NCBI GenBank assembly: GCA_965250245.1
Contig: OZ252296.1
Span: 3,410,001 to 3,474,000, forward strand
Direction of reading: 5' to 3'
DNA: 64,000 nucleotides
Origin: JABDIP01 sp965250245
GTDB taxonomy: Bacteria > Pseudomonadota > Alphaproteobacteria > DSM-16000 > Inquilinaceae
This document shows, piece after piece, positions 1 to 8,545 of the stretch. The position numbers and the translations under genes are program-made. Numbering within the stretch: position 1 is the stretch's first letter; every line of letters begins with the position of its first letter. Under the pieces are notes generated by a model. That model saw only the letters and a program-made list of their open reading frames with translations. It ran no database searches and had not been told where the DNA came from.

Positions 1-195
1 CAGCCCCTGGAGGTCGAGGACCACCGGCGCATGCCGGAAGAAGGTCGGCGCCTGGGCGATCTTCCGCTCCAGCTGGCTGAAGAAGTTCGGATCGCGCAGA
101 TCCACCACCTGCACCACCAGAAGGGTGAAGGTGCCGCCGCGCAGCTTGATCGATTGGGGCATTTCTACGACTGGCGCGTTGGTGAGCGCTGCCAC
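1..195 (-). CDS. minC: Septum site-determining protein MinC, N-terminal part (runs off the window)
   Basis: Only the first 65 codons are in the window. They translate on the minus strand to a MinC N-domain-like segment with the recognisable pieces KLRGGTFTLLVVQV and APTFFRHAPVVLDLQGL. MinC inhibits FtsZ polymerisation near the poles together with MinD and MinE. I chose a GTG start at 195 because AAAGGA lies 5 bases upstream; an in-frame ATG at 162 is the alternative and would drop 11 residues. The C-terminal beta-helix domain and any minD/minE lie outside the window. Family assignment is from recognisable N-domain sequence only. Confidence 0.8.
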   Translation of the reverse strand, partial: MAALTNAPVVEMPQSIKLRGGTFTLLVVQVVDLRDPNFFSQLERKIAQAPTFFRHAPVVLDLQGL

Positions 196-885
196 GATAA
201 TCCTTTCGTCCCGCCAATTTGGCCCCGGACGGTCCCGATGCGACGAGGAATGGCGGCTGCCGACCAACGCCGGCCGGGGACGTCCGACCGTGTCCCCAGA
301 CCGCCGCGGCTCCGGAAAAGGAGGGCCGCGCCCCGCCAATTATCGCGGCCGAATCGACGGAGTCCGGCCGGGGTGTTAACCCAATTTGAATTTAGCGGAA
401 GCTCGCAGTCAATAAAGGCGGCAAAAAGGCATCGGCGGACATGCCCCATTGCCCGGAAACCGCCAGCCAACAAGGGATTTGGCGAATCGGACCGGCCGCT
501 GCCCGTCGCCCGACGGCGCGCCCCGCCGCCCGAGGCGCCGCCGTTGTGACCGCGAACCGGCGAATCGCCGTCCGGAAGGCCGGCATCCGGCGGCGACCGG
601 GGGTTGCCGCCGTCCAAGATTTGTCACGCTACGGTCACCGGCAGCGGGACTAGCATCCAGCCAGCCCGCAATACGGACCGACCTGCCTCAGATGCCGCCT
701 GGGCCCGTCGCAGAGTCGGTTTCGGATCGATGGCCTACGCCCCGATGCCATCGCTCCGGGTCGCCAGGAACGGGTTCAGGGCCGGGCACGCAGACACCGG
801 CCGTGCGGGACCCAGGGACCCGGCCCTCGCGAGGGCCGGGTCCCCATCAGCGCCGTGGAACGGCGCCAAGCCAAGGAGAGGTATC
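196..885. other. Intergenic region without a convincing gene
   Basis: About 690 bases between minC and the small lipoprotein gene. The open frames here are arginine- and proline-rich and look like shadows of high-GC sequence. The only clear structure is the 30-bp perfect palindrome near its right end. The minC promoter must lie in the left part, where an AT-richer patch is visible around 370-425. Confidence 0.5.
815..844. promoter_or_regulatory. Perfect 30-bp palindrome upstream of the small lipoprotein gene
   Basis: The two 15-base arms are exactly complementary and meet without a loop at a TCG/CGA centre. It ends 41 bases before the lipoprotein start. No T-run follows on either strand, so it is not a typical intrinsic terminator. 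It could be an operator, an mRNA-stabilising or attenuating hairpin, or a remnant of a palindromic repeat. Confidence 0.5.
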
Positions 886-1098
886 ATGGCCCTTTCGGAC
901 ATGAAGAGACGGCTGCCCGCGATCTGCGTCGCGGCGGCGGCAGTGTTCGCGCTGGCCGCATGCGACGAGCAGAACGCGGCACAGCAGAACGACACGACGG
1001 TGCCGCAGGCCGACCAGCAACTCGGCGAGCTGCCATCCGCGACCGAGAAGCCGGTCCCGGCCGATCCGATCGCTCCGGATACGGCGACCGACAACTAG
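886..1098 (+). CDS. Small putative lipoprotein
   Basis: This 70-residue product starts at an ATG preceded by AAGGAGAGG. It has a basic N-terminus (MKRR from residue 6), a hydrophobic core and a lipobox ending in LAAC at about residue 25. The mature part is short, acidic and rich in Gln, Asp, Pro and Thr, with no recognised domain. Such small lipoproteins are usually surface- or periplasm-anchored and of unknown function. It stands alone between minC and a LysR regulator that is transcribed toward it. Confidence 0.65.
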   Translation: MALSDMKRRLPAICVAAAAVFALAACDEQNAAQQNDTTVPQADQQLGELPSATEKPVPADPIAPDTATDN

Positions 1099-1168
1099 CC
1101 GACCCCGTATCGGCGGGTCCCAGCGGCCCGCCGATACCAATCGCGACCGGCGCGCACCGCACCCGGCA

Positions 1169-2023
1169 CTACAGGATCTTCGAGCGACGAAATGTCGTAC
1201 GGATCGCGTCGCGCATCGCCGCGACGGCGGCGCCCTGGACGCCGCGCGCCGTCTGCAGGACGAAAAAGGAGGCGTGCCGCAGCGTCAGGTCGGGCACCGG
1301 TGCCAGCGCGTCGTCCCTGACCGAGACGTTCAGGAGCCCCGCGGCGATCCCGGCATGGACGGCGGCCCGGACGCCGATCCCGCTCTCGCTTGTGAAGACG
1401 ATGCGATAGGCCCGGCCGGCCGAGTCGAGCCCCGACAGGGCGGTCTCGCGCCACCAGCAGTCGCGATCGAAGACGGCGACCGGCAAGGGGTCGGCGGCGG
1501 CGAAGTCCCGGTCGCGGCGGCCCATCCAGATCAGCGCGTCTTCCCGGAGGACCTCGTCGCCGGCGCCCGGCTCGGGCACTTCGTGGACTGCCAGGTCGAG
1601 CGCCCCCGCCTTGATGGCGGCGCCGAAGCCGGCGCCGAGCGCGCAGTGGACCTCCAGTTCGACATCGGGATGCCGCGCGGCGAAATCGGCGACGATGCCG
1701 GCAAGCGCCGATCGGCTGTGGTCGTCGGGCAGCCCGATCCGTAACCGGCCCTTAAGCCCCTCGCCCCGAAGATCGGCAAGGGTCGCATCCAGCGACCGGG
1801 TCACCCGCCGGGCGACGGGGAGCAGGCGATCGCCCGCCTGCGTCAACGTGACCCCCCGCCCGTGGCGGTGGAAGAGTGGCGTGCCGACGATCTCCTCGAG
1901 CAGCCTGACCTGCAGGCTCGCCGCCGATTGCGACCGGTTGATGCGTTCGGCGCCGCCGGTGACGCTGCCCGCCTCCGCGATCGCCAGGAATGTCCGCAGA
2001 TGTTCGCTGTCGAGACGCGCCAT
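1169..2023 (-). CDS. LysR-family transcriptional regulator
   Basis: The 284-residue protein has the LysR N-terminal winged helix-turn-helix (residues 4-62: LRTFLAIAEAGSVTGGAERI, SQSAASLQVRLLEE, LFHRHGRGVTLTQAG), followed by a substrate-binding domain from about residue 90. It is divergent from the permease gene at 2121 with 97 bases between them, the usual LysR arrangement, so the permease is the likely target (inference). The effector is not predictable from sequence. The last codons run into a short gap before the convergent lipoprotein gene. Confidence 0.88.
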   Translation of the reverse strand: MARLDSEHLRTFLAIAEAGSVTGGAERINRSQSAASLQVRLLEEIVGTPLFHRHGRGVTLTQAGDRLLPVARRVTRSLDATLADLRGEGLKGRLRIGLPDDHSRSALAGIVADFAARHPDVELEVHCALGAGFGAAIKAGALDLAVHEVPEPGAGDEVLREDALIWMGRRDRDFAAADPLPVAVFDRDCWWRETALSGLDSAGRAYRIVFTSESGIGVRAAVHAGIAAGLLNVSVRDDALAPVPDLTLRHASFFVLQTARGVQGAAVAAMRDAIRTTFRRSKIL

Positions 2024-2120
2024 AGCTATCAGTTTTTCCGATGGTTGATTTCCAAGATACCCGTTTCGTGAATGTCGGTCGAGGCTCCATGTTGGTTGTC
2101 GACTGAAATGGAGCGCCTCG

Positions 2121-3152
2121 ATGTCCGTTGCTCAGGTCCTGCAGGCCGTGCGGCCCTCGACAAGAAACCTATCGGCGATCATCGCCGCGGGGATCGCCGT
2201 CGTCGTGGTCTGGCGACCGGGGGTGTCCTGGGAGATCGTGCGGTTCGTCGTTCTCGGCATGGCCCATGTCATGCCCATCGTCGTGCCGGGGATCGTGCTG
2301 GCGGCCTGGATCACGGCCAGCGGGGCCGGCGATCGGGTCGCGGCGGTGTTCCACGGTCGACCGGTTCAAACGGTGATCGCCGCAACGCTGGTCGGCGCCA
2401 TGCTGCCGGTCTGCGGCGTCACGGTGCTTCCGCTCATGGCCGGCCTGCTGGCGGCCGGCGTTCCGATCGCGCCCATCATGGCGTTCTGGCTGGCCTCGCC
2501 GATCACCGGCCCGGCGATGATGTCCGCGACCGTCGCCACGCTCGGCTGGGAGTTCGCGGTGGGCAAGGCGCTGGCCGCGATCGGGCTCGGTCTGCTGGGC
2601 GGCGGCGTGACCGCGCTGTTCGCCGGCCGGGACTGGGCAAAGACGCCGCTGCGCTCCAACCGCATCGTCGGGTCGCTTGGCGGGGGATGCGGCGGTTGCG
2701 GCGCGGCAGGCACCACGTTCGACCCGCGGGTCTGGCGCACGCCAGCCCGGCGCGCCCGGTTTGCGCGGGAATGCTGGTCGATCACGCGGCTGCTCCTGCT
2801 GGTGCTGACCCCGGCCTTCGCCGCGGAGTTCCTTCTCAACGCCTGGCTGGAGCCGGATGTCGTCGCGGGCTATGTGGGCCGGGAGAGCGCTCTTGCGGTG
2901 CCGCTCGCCGTCATCGTCGGCGGGCCGGCCTATATCGACGGCTATGCCGCGCTGCCGCTGACACGGGCGCTTCTCGAGCACGGCATGTCGTCCGGTGCGG
3001 CGATGGCCTTCCTGGTTTCCGGCGGAGTCGTCAGCATCTGGGGCGCGATGGCGATCTTCCCGGTGCTTCGGGTCAAGCCGTTCCTCCTCTACCTCGCCCT
3101 GGCGGCCGTGGGCTCGATGTTGTCGGGCTGGATCTTCGGGGCGTTCGTCTGA
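2121..3152 (+). CDS. Predicted permease of the ArsP/YraQ (DUF318, PF03773-like) type
   Basis: The 343-residue protein is almost entirely hydrophobic, with about eight to ten predicted membrane segments. The stretch PVCGVTVLPLMAGLLAAGVP followed by a membrane helix ending in SPITGPAMM resembles the conserved core of ArsP/YraQ permeases, in which a buried cysteine lies in a conserved helix. A central hydrophilic loop at about residues 188-205 is rich in Gly and Cys (GGGCGGCGAAG), suggesting metal or thiol contact. Known relatives export organoarsenicals or are of unknown substrate; the substrate here is undetermined. It is divergent from a LysR regulator. A hairpin about 30 bases after the stop may terminate it. 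Confidence 0.75.
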   Translation: MSVAQVLQAVRPSTRNLSAIIAAGIAVVVVWRPGVSWEIVRFVVLGMAHVMPIVVPGIVLAAWITASGAGDRVAAVFHGRPVQTVIAATLVGAMLPVCGVTVLPLMAGLLAAGVPIAPIMAFWLASPITGPAMMSATVATLGWEFAVGKALAAIGLGLLGGGVTALFAGRDWAKTPLRSNRIVGSLGGGCGGCGAAGTTFDPRVWRTPARRARFARECWSITRLLLLVLTPAFAAEFLLNAWLEPDVVAGYVGRESALAVPLAVIVGGPAYIDGYAALPLTRALLEHGMSSGAAMAFLVSGGVVSIWGAMAIFPVLRVKPFLLYLALAAVGSMLSGWIFGAFV

Positions 3153-3183
3153 GCCGCGGATATCCGCCGGCGGCGCAAAAGAA

Positions 3184-3204
3184 AGCCCCCGCGATGCGGG
3201 GGCT
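3184..3204. terminator. GC-rich hairpin after the permease gene
   Basis: A perfect 9-bp stem (AGCCCCCGC / GCGGGGGCT) has a 3-base loop. The T-rich tail is better on the minus strand (TTTCTTTT) than on the plus strand (CAGTGTTT), so its orientation is ambiguous. As the permease is the only gene pointing at it, it probably ends that transcript. Confidence 0.5.
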
Positions 3205-3351
3205 CAGTGTTTCAGGGAGGTGCTCGTATCGAGGGAGGACGATCGAGCTGGCCCACCGTGCCTGAAACGGACCCGGTCGGCTGTGATGGGGGTCACGGGC
3301 CGACCGACCGGGCCAATGGAGGCCTGAAGGTCCTGCCTTTATATCGAAACG

Positions 3352-3410
3352 TTATATGTCTTGCAAATATATAATTCTGTGATACGGTTGTGATCACAGG
3401 AGTGTGATCT
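3352..3410 (+). promoter_or_regulatory. AT-rich promoter/operator region of the PadR gene
   Basis: This is an unusually AT-rich patch for the region. It holds an inverted repeat TTATAT-N11-ATATAA (3352-3374), three TGTGAT hexamers, the middle one forming the palindrome TGTGATCACA, and an AGGAG ribosome binding site ahead of the start at 3411. PadR regulators commonly bind palindromes in their own promoter, so this is a candidate autoregulatory operator that may also control the downstream efflux genes (inference). Confidence 0.5.
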
Positions 3411-3944
3411 ATGGACGTAAAGACTTTGTGCCTTGGCGTGCTGAGCCGGGGCGCGTGTTCCGGCTATGAAATCCGCAAGCAGTTCGAGGAAGGCCCGTTC
3501 TCCCATTTCCAGGAGGCCGGGTTCGGCTCGATCTATCCGGCGCTGAAGAAGCTGACCGAGGACGGCCAGGTCACCTGTCAGCAGCACGCGCAGGATTCGC
3601 GGCCGGACAAGAAGGTCTACGCCATCACCCAGAAAGGCCGGCATGCCCTGTTCGAGGCCGTCAACCGGGCGCCGGGCGCGGACAAGTTCCGCTCCGACTT
3701 CATGTTCATGATGTTCTTCGCCGATCTGATGTCGCCATCGGATCTGGACCGGCGCATTGCCGACCGCGCCGCGTATCACCGCGAGCGGCTCGAATTCCTC
3801 CAATCCTGCGAGGACGCGCAACCGCCCGGGGAGCGGTTCGTGCGCAATTTCGGGGTCGCCATGCACCGGGCCGCGCTCGCCTATGTGGAAGAGCATGGGC
3901 ATGAGCTGATCGGCGAGCTCTTACACAGGGACGTGGCGGAATAA
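3411..3944 (+). CDS. PadR-family transcriptional regulator
   Basis: The 177-residue product has the PadR winged-helix domain in its first about 90 residues, including CLGVLSRGACSGYEIRKQFE, GSIYPALKKLTEDGQV and KKVYAITQKGRHAL. A helical C-terminal half would form the dimer interface. It lies 63 bases upstream of an RND efflux operon on the same strand, and PadR proteins often repress adjacent transporters until a phenolic or xenobiotic ligand binds. Given the aromatic catabolism genes later in the window, a phenolic ligand is possible but speculative. Confidence 0.88.
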   Translation: MDVKTLCLGVLSRGACSGYEIRKQFEEGPFSHFQEAGFGSIYPALKKLTEDGQVTCQQHAQDSRPDKKVYAITQKGRHALFEAVNRAPGADKFRSDFMFMMFFADLMSPSDLDRRIADRAAYHRERLEFLQSCEDAQPPGERFVRNFGVAMHRAALAYVEEHGHELIGELLHRDVAE

Positions 3945-4007
3945 GCCGCCGCCGGCCGCGCCGCCCCACCGGGGCCCCGGCCGGAACCGACCGTACGAGG
4001 GGACAAG

Positions 4008-5105
4008 ATGCGACCGTCTTGGTTGATCGCTGCCGTCATCGCGATCGTCGCGACCGGTTGGATATTGTCCGGACAACTTCCGGGCTCCGACTCCGCCGAG
4101 GCGGAAGTGAAGCCGGCTGCCGTGGACGAGACCGAGCGGCCGCTGGCCAAGGTCCGGGTCGACCAGGTCTCCGCCGAGCCCATGGTCAACACGCTGATCC
4201 TGCAGGGCCGCACGCTGGCGGACCGCAAGGTGGAGATCCGCGCCGAGGCGACCGGCCTGATCGAGGCGGTGCTGGTGACGCGCGGCGCCCACGTCGCCTC
4301 CGGCACGGCCCTGGTGCGCATCGATATCGACGACCGACTGGCCAAGCTGGACGAAGCCAACGCCCTCCTCGCCCAACGCCAGATCGAGTTCGACGCGGCC
4401 CAGCAGCTCAACGAGCGCGGCTATCGCGCTGACACCCAGCTGGCCCAGTCCCAGGCGGCGCTGGACGCCGCCCGCGCCATGGTCGAGATCGCCGAGCTGG
4501 CGGTGGAGAACCTGACCATCCGGGCGCCGTTCGACGGGGCGGTCGAGCATCGCTACGTGGAGATCGGCGACTATGTCGATTACGGCGATCCGGTCGCCAT
4601 GGTGGTCGATCTGGACCCGCTGCGGATCGTCGGCCAGGTGTCCGAACGCTATCTCGGCCAGATCGAGCTGGGCCGGGTCGGCCTGGCGCGGCTGGTGGAC
4701 GGCCGCGAGGTCGAGGGCGTGGTCAGCTATGTCGGCACGGTGGCCGACGGCGTGACCCGCACCTTCACCGTGGAGATCGAGATCGACAACCCGGACGGCC
4801 AGATGATCGAGGGTCTGACGGCCGAGTTGACCCTGCCGATCGACCAGGTGTCCGGCCACCGCGTCTCACCGGCGGTGCTGAGCCTGTCGCCGGATGGCGA
4901 CGTCGGCATCAAGGCAGTCGATGCTGAAGGGCTGGTCGTCTTCTACCCGGTCGAGATCCTGGGCGGCAGCGAGGACAGCGTCTGGGTCGGCGGCCTGCCC
5001 GAGACCCTGACCATGATCGTGGTCGGCCAGGAATTCGTGCAGGCCGGCCAGCAGGTCGAGTCGGTCTCGGTCGACGAGATCGCGGTGGGAGCCAACCCCT
5101 CGTGA
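4008..5105 (+). CDS. RND efflux periplasmic adaptor (membrane fusion protein)
   Basis: The 365-residue protein has an N-terminal membrane anchor (residues 4-22), a split lipoyl-like domain (EIRAEATGLIEAVLV; LTIRAPFDGAVEHRYVEIGD), a short alpha-helical hairpin of about 60 residues between the halves, and a beta-barrel domain. This is the HlyD/AcrA adaptor layout that links an inner-membrane RND pump to an outer-membrane channel. Its stop overlaps the pump start by four bases (GTGA), implying translational coupling. No TolC-like gene follows, so a channel encoded elsewhere is presumably used. Confidence 0.88.
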   Translation: MRPSWLIAAVIAIVATGWILSGQLPGSDSAEAEVKPAAVDETERPLAKVRVDQVSAEPMVNTLILQGRTLADRKVEIRAEATGLIEAVLVTRGAHVASGTALVRIDIDDRLAKLDEANALLAQRQIEFDAAQQLNERGYRADTQLAQSQAALDAARAMVEIAELAVENLTIRAPFDGAVEHRYVEIGDYVDYGDPVAMVVDLDPLRIVGQVSERYLGQIELGRVGLARLVDGREVEGVVSYVGTVADGVTRTFTVEIEIDNPDGQMIEGLTAELTLPIDQVSGHRVSPAVLSLSPDGDVGIKAVDAEGLVVFYPVEILGGSEDSVWVGGLPETLTMIVVGQEFVQAGQQVESVSVDEIAVGANPS

Positions 5106-8100
5106 ACGCATTGATCGACGCCGCCATCAACCGGTCGCGGACGGTCATCGCGACCCTGCTGCTGCTGTTGATCAGCGGCGCGGTGGCCTATGTCAGCATT
5201 CCCAAGGAATCCGATCCGGACATCAACATCCCGATCATCTACGTCTCGATGCATCTGGATGGCATTTCGCCGGAGGATTCCGAGCGCCTGATGGTGCGGC
5301 CCATGGAAGAGGAGCTGCGCAGCATCGAGGGCGTGAAGGAGATGAGCGCGTCTTCTTACGAGAGCGGCGGCAACGTCGTCCTGGAATTCGATGCCGGCTT
5401 CGACGTCGACACCGCCCTGCAGGACGTGCGCGAGGCCGTCGACCGGGTCAAGCCGGACCTGCCCGAGGAGGCCGACGAGCCGACCGTCAACGAGGTCAAT
5501 CTGAGCCTGTTCCCGGTGCTGGTCGTGACCATGTCCGGCGACGTGCCGGAGCGCACCCTGGTGCGCCTCGCCCGCGACCTGCGGGACGAGATCGAGAGCA
5601 TCCCGACGGTGCTGGAGGTCGATATCGCCGGCGACCGCGAGGAAGTCGTCGAGATCATCGTCGACCCGCTGCTGGTCGAGAGCTACGGGCTCAACGGCGA
5701 CGAGATCGTGCAGGTGGTCAGCCGCTCCAACCGGCTGGTGGCGGCCGGCACCCTGGACACCGGCCGCGGCCGCTTCGCGATCAAGGTCCCCGGCCTGTTC
5801 GACGGGCTGGAAGACATCCTGAGCCTGCCGGTCAAGGTCCAGGGCGATGCGGTGGTGGAGTTCCGCGACATCGCCACGATCCGCCGTACCTTCGAGGATC
5901 CGGAGGGCTTCGCCCGGGTTGACGGGCTGCCGGCGGTGGCGCTGGAAGTCTCCAAGCGCACCGGCGAGAACATCATCGACACCATCGAGGCGGTGCGCGC
6001 GGTGGTCGAGGAGGAGAGCGCCCTGTGGCCGGAGACGGTCCAGGTCAGCTTCAGCCAGGACCGGTCGAAAGACATCCGCACCATGCTGAAGGACCTGCAG
6101 AACAACGTGATCAGCGCGGTCCTGCTGGTGATGATCGTCGTCGTCGGGGCACTCGGCCTGCGCACGGCGGGCCTGGTCGGCGTGGCCATCCCGGGCTCGT
6201 TCCTGACCGGCATCCTGGTGCTGTCGGTGCTGGGGCTGACGGTGAACATCGTGGTGCTGTTCTCGTTGATCCTGGCGGTCGGCATGCTGGTCGACGGCGC
6301 CATCGTGGTGACCGAATACGCCGACCGGAAGATGGCCGAGGGGCAGGACCGCAAGGTCGCCTACGGCATGGCCGCCAAGCGCATGGCCTGGCCGATCATC
6401 GCCTCCACCGCGACCACGCTCGCCGCCTTCATGCCGCTTCTGTTCTGGCCCGGCGTGGTCGGCGAGTTCATGAAGTATTTGCCGATCACCCTGGTGGCGA
6501 CGCTGTCCGCCTCGTTGATGATGGCGCTGATCTTCGTGCCGACCCTGGGCGCCTATTTCGGCAAGTACGGAGGTGCTGCCGACGGCAATCAGATGCGCGC
6601 CCTGGCCGATGGCGACAAGTTCGAGCCCGAGAAGGTGCGCGGCTTCACCGGCGGCTATCTGAAGCTGCTCACCGTGGCCCTGAAGCATCCGGCCAAGGTG
6701 CTGGCGCTGGCGGCGGTCGCCCTGATCGGGACCTGGTATTACTTCGCCACCCACGGCAAGGGCGTGGAATTCTTCCCCGAGGTCGAGCCCGAGCAGGCCA
6801 TCGTCATGGTCCATGCCCGCGGCAATTTGTCGGTCTTCGAGAAGGACGCCCTGATGCGGGAGGTGGAGCAGCAGGTCCTCACCCTCGCGGACGAATTCTC
6901 CTCGGTCTACACCCGCACCGGCCAATCCGGCGACGGCGGCGACGACGTCGCCGAGGACGTGATCGGCCAGATCACCATCGAGCTCAACGATTGGGACGCG
7001 CGCCGGCCGGCCGACGAGATCCTGAACGAGATCCGCAGCCTGACCGCCGGGCTCGCCGGCATCTATGTGGAGACGCGCGAGCCGGAGGCCGGGCCGCCGG
7101 TCGGCAAACCGGTCCAGGTCGAGTTGAGCTCCCGCTTCCCGCACCTGCTGGACGACGCGGTGGAGACCGTGCGCGCCCATTTCGACGAGATTCCGGGGCT
7201 GGTCGACATCGAGGACAGCCGGCCGGTGCCGGCCATCGAATGGCAGATCGCCGTCGACCGCTCGCAGGCCGCCAAATACGGCGTCGACGTCACCGGGGTC
7301 GGAGACTCGATCAAGCTGGTCACCAACGGGCTGACGATCGGCGAGTACCGGCCGGACGACAGCGACGAGGAGATCGACATCATCGTCCGCTATCCGGAGT
7401 CCTGGCGGAACCTGGAGCAGCTCGACAACATCCGGGTCTCCACCGGCACCTATTCGATCCCGATCAGCAATTTCGTGGAGCGCACGCCGCAGCCCAAGGT
7501 CGGCACCCTGAACCGGGTGGACGGCCGCCGGGTGATGACGGTCAAGGCCGACGTGGCCGAGGGCGTGCTGCCCGACACCATCGTCAGCGAGCTGCGCGCG
7601 TGGCTGCCCACCGCCGGGCTCGACCCGCGCATCGACTGGGAGTTCAAGGGCGAGGATGAGGAGCAGAAGGCCGCCCAGGCATTCCTCGGCAAGGCGTTCG
7701 GCGTGGCGCTGTTCATCATGGCGATCATCCTGGTCACCCAGTTCAACAGCTTCTACAGCGCCGGCCTGATCCTCTCCGCCGTCATCATGTCGACCACCGG
7801 CGTGCTGATCGGCCTGATGGTCACCGAGCAGCCCTTCGGCATCGTCATGACCGGCATCGGCGTGATCGCCCTGGCCGGCATCGTGGTGAACAACAACATC
7901 GTGCTGATCGACACCTTCGACCGGCTGAGGGAGCACGCGACCGACGCCCGCGAGGCGATCCTGCGCACCGGTGCCCAGCGCCTGCGTCCGGTGCTGCTGA
8001 CGACGGTCACCACCATCCTCGGCCTGATGCCGATGGTGCTGCGGACCAACATCGATTTCGTCACCCGCCAGGTCTCGTTCGGCGCGCCCTCCACCCAATG

Positions 8101-8323
8101 GTGGGTCAGCCTGTCGACGGCGATCGCCTTCGGGCTGTCCTTCGCCACGGTGCTGACCCTGGTGGTGACGCCCTCTGCGCTGATGGTGCGGGCCAATGTG
8201 GCGGCCTGGCGCGACGCCCGGCGGGCCCGCAGCCGGCAACGCCGGATCGACGCCCGTCCGCAGCCGGCCTCTGGGGAACTCCCCGCCCCCGCCAATCCGC
8301 GCCTGGTCGATGCTGCGGAGTAG
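5102..8323 (+). CDS. RND efflux transporter permease subunit (AcrB/AcrD/AcrF family)
   Basis: The 1073-residue protein has the full RND length and duplicated topology: TM1 at residues 13-31, a large periplasmic loop, membrane clusters near residues 335-480 and 530-550, a second periplasmic loop, then a C-terminal membrane cluster at about 860-1025. The TM4 proton-relay aspartate is visible in AVGMLVDGAIVVTEY. The start is a GTG overlapping the adaptor stop. The protein is the drug/proton antiporter of the pair. It resembles the less characterised branch in which the adaptor is short; the substrate is unknown. The two genes probably form an operon under the upstream PadR regulator. Confidence 0.92.
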   Translation: MNALIDAAINRSRTVIATLLLLLISGAVAYVSIPKESDPDINIPIIYVSMHLDGISPEDSERLMVRPMEEELRSIEGVKEMSASSYESGGNVVLEFDAGFDVDTALQDVREAVDRVKPDLPEEADEPTVNEVNLSLFPVLVVTMSGDVPERTLVRLARDLRDEIESIPTVLEVDIAGDREEVVEIIVDPLLVESYGLNGDEIVQVVSRSNRLVAAGTLDTGRGRFAIKVPGLFDGLEDILSLPVKVQGDAVVEFRDIATIRRTFEDPEGFARVDGLPAVALEVSKRTGENIIDTIEAVRAVVEEESALWPETVQVSFSQDRSKDIRTMLKDLQNNVISAVLLVMIVVVGALGLRTAGLVGVAIPGSFLTGILVLSVLGLTVNIVVLFSLILAVGMLVDGAIVVTEYADRKMAEGQDRKVAYGMAAKRMAWPIIASTATTLAAFMPLLFWPGVVGEFMKYLPITLVATLSASLMMALIFVPTLGAYFGKYGGAADGNQMRALADGDKFEPEKVRGFTGGYLKLLTVALKHPAKVLALAAVALIGTWYYFATHGKGVEFFPEVEPEQAIVMVHARGNLSVFEKDALMREVEQQVLTLADEFSSVYTRTGQSGDGGDDVAEDVIGQITIELNDWDARRPADEILNEIRSLTAGLAGIYVETREPEAGPPVGKPVQVELSSRFPHLLDDAVETVRAHFDEIPGLVDIEDSRPVPAIEWQIAVDRSQAAKYGVDVTGVGDSIKLVTNGLTIGEYRPDDSDEEIDIIVRYPESWRNLEQLDNIRVSTGTYSIPISNFVERTPQPKVGTLNRVDGRRVMTVKADVAEGVLPDTIVSELRAWLPTAGLDPRIDWEFKGEDEEQKAAQAFLGKAFGVALFIMAIILVTQFNSFYSAGLILSAVIMSTTGVLIGLMVTEQPFGIVMTGIGVIALAGIVVNNNIVLIDTFDRLREHATDAREAILRTGAQRLRPVLLTTVTTILGLMPMVLRTNIDFVTRQVSFGAPSTQWWVSLSTAIAFGLSFATVLTLVVTPSALMVRANVAAWRDARRARSRQRRIDARPQPASGELPAPANPRLVDAAE

Positions 8324-8363
8324 CATCGCCGCCGCTGATTGTCCGGTAGGGCTGCGCTCGTCC

Positions 8364-8520
8364 CCCCTCACCCTCCCACGGCTTCGCCGCGGGCCCCGCC
8401 CTCTCCCCGAGGAGAGGGAAACCAACATCACGCCAGATTAGAGTCCCCTCTCCTTGGGGAGAGGGTTGCGCAGGCTTGGCGAGGCCGAAGGCGGAGCCCT
8501 AGCCGGAGCTGGGTGAGGGG
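8364..8520. repeat. Intergenic palindromic repeat, family A copy 1
   Basis: The element is bounded by CCCCTCACCC on the left and GGGTGAGGGG on the right and contains an internal pair of the CCCTCTCC / GGAGAGGG type. Closely similar elements lie at 27096-27249 and 40749-40889. It sits between convergent genes (the RND pump and the phosphatidyltransferase), where it could fold as a bidirectional terminator-like hairpin. Confidence 0.85.
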
Positions 8521-8545
8521 GAAGAAGCCACTGCCTATGGGCCAA

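Noticed and set aside
165..617. Minus-strand frame upstream of minC
   Set aside because: It overlaps the minC start in another frame and its product is Arg/Gly-rich without motifs.
4943..8431. Long minus-strand open frame of over 1100 codons
   Set aside because: It lies antisense to the adaptor and RND pump genes, and its product is His/Asp/Arg-rich without domains, a typical shadow in GC-rich DNA.
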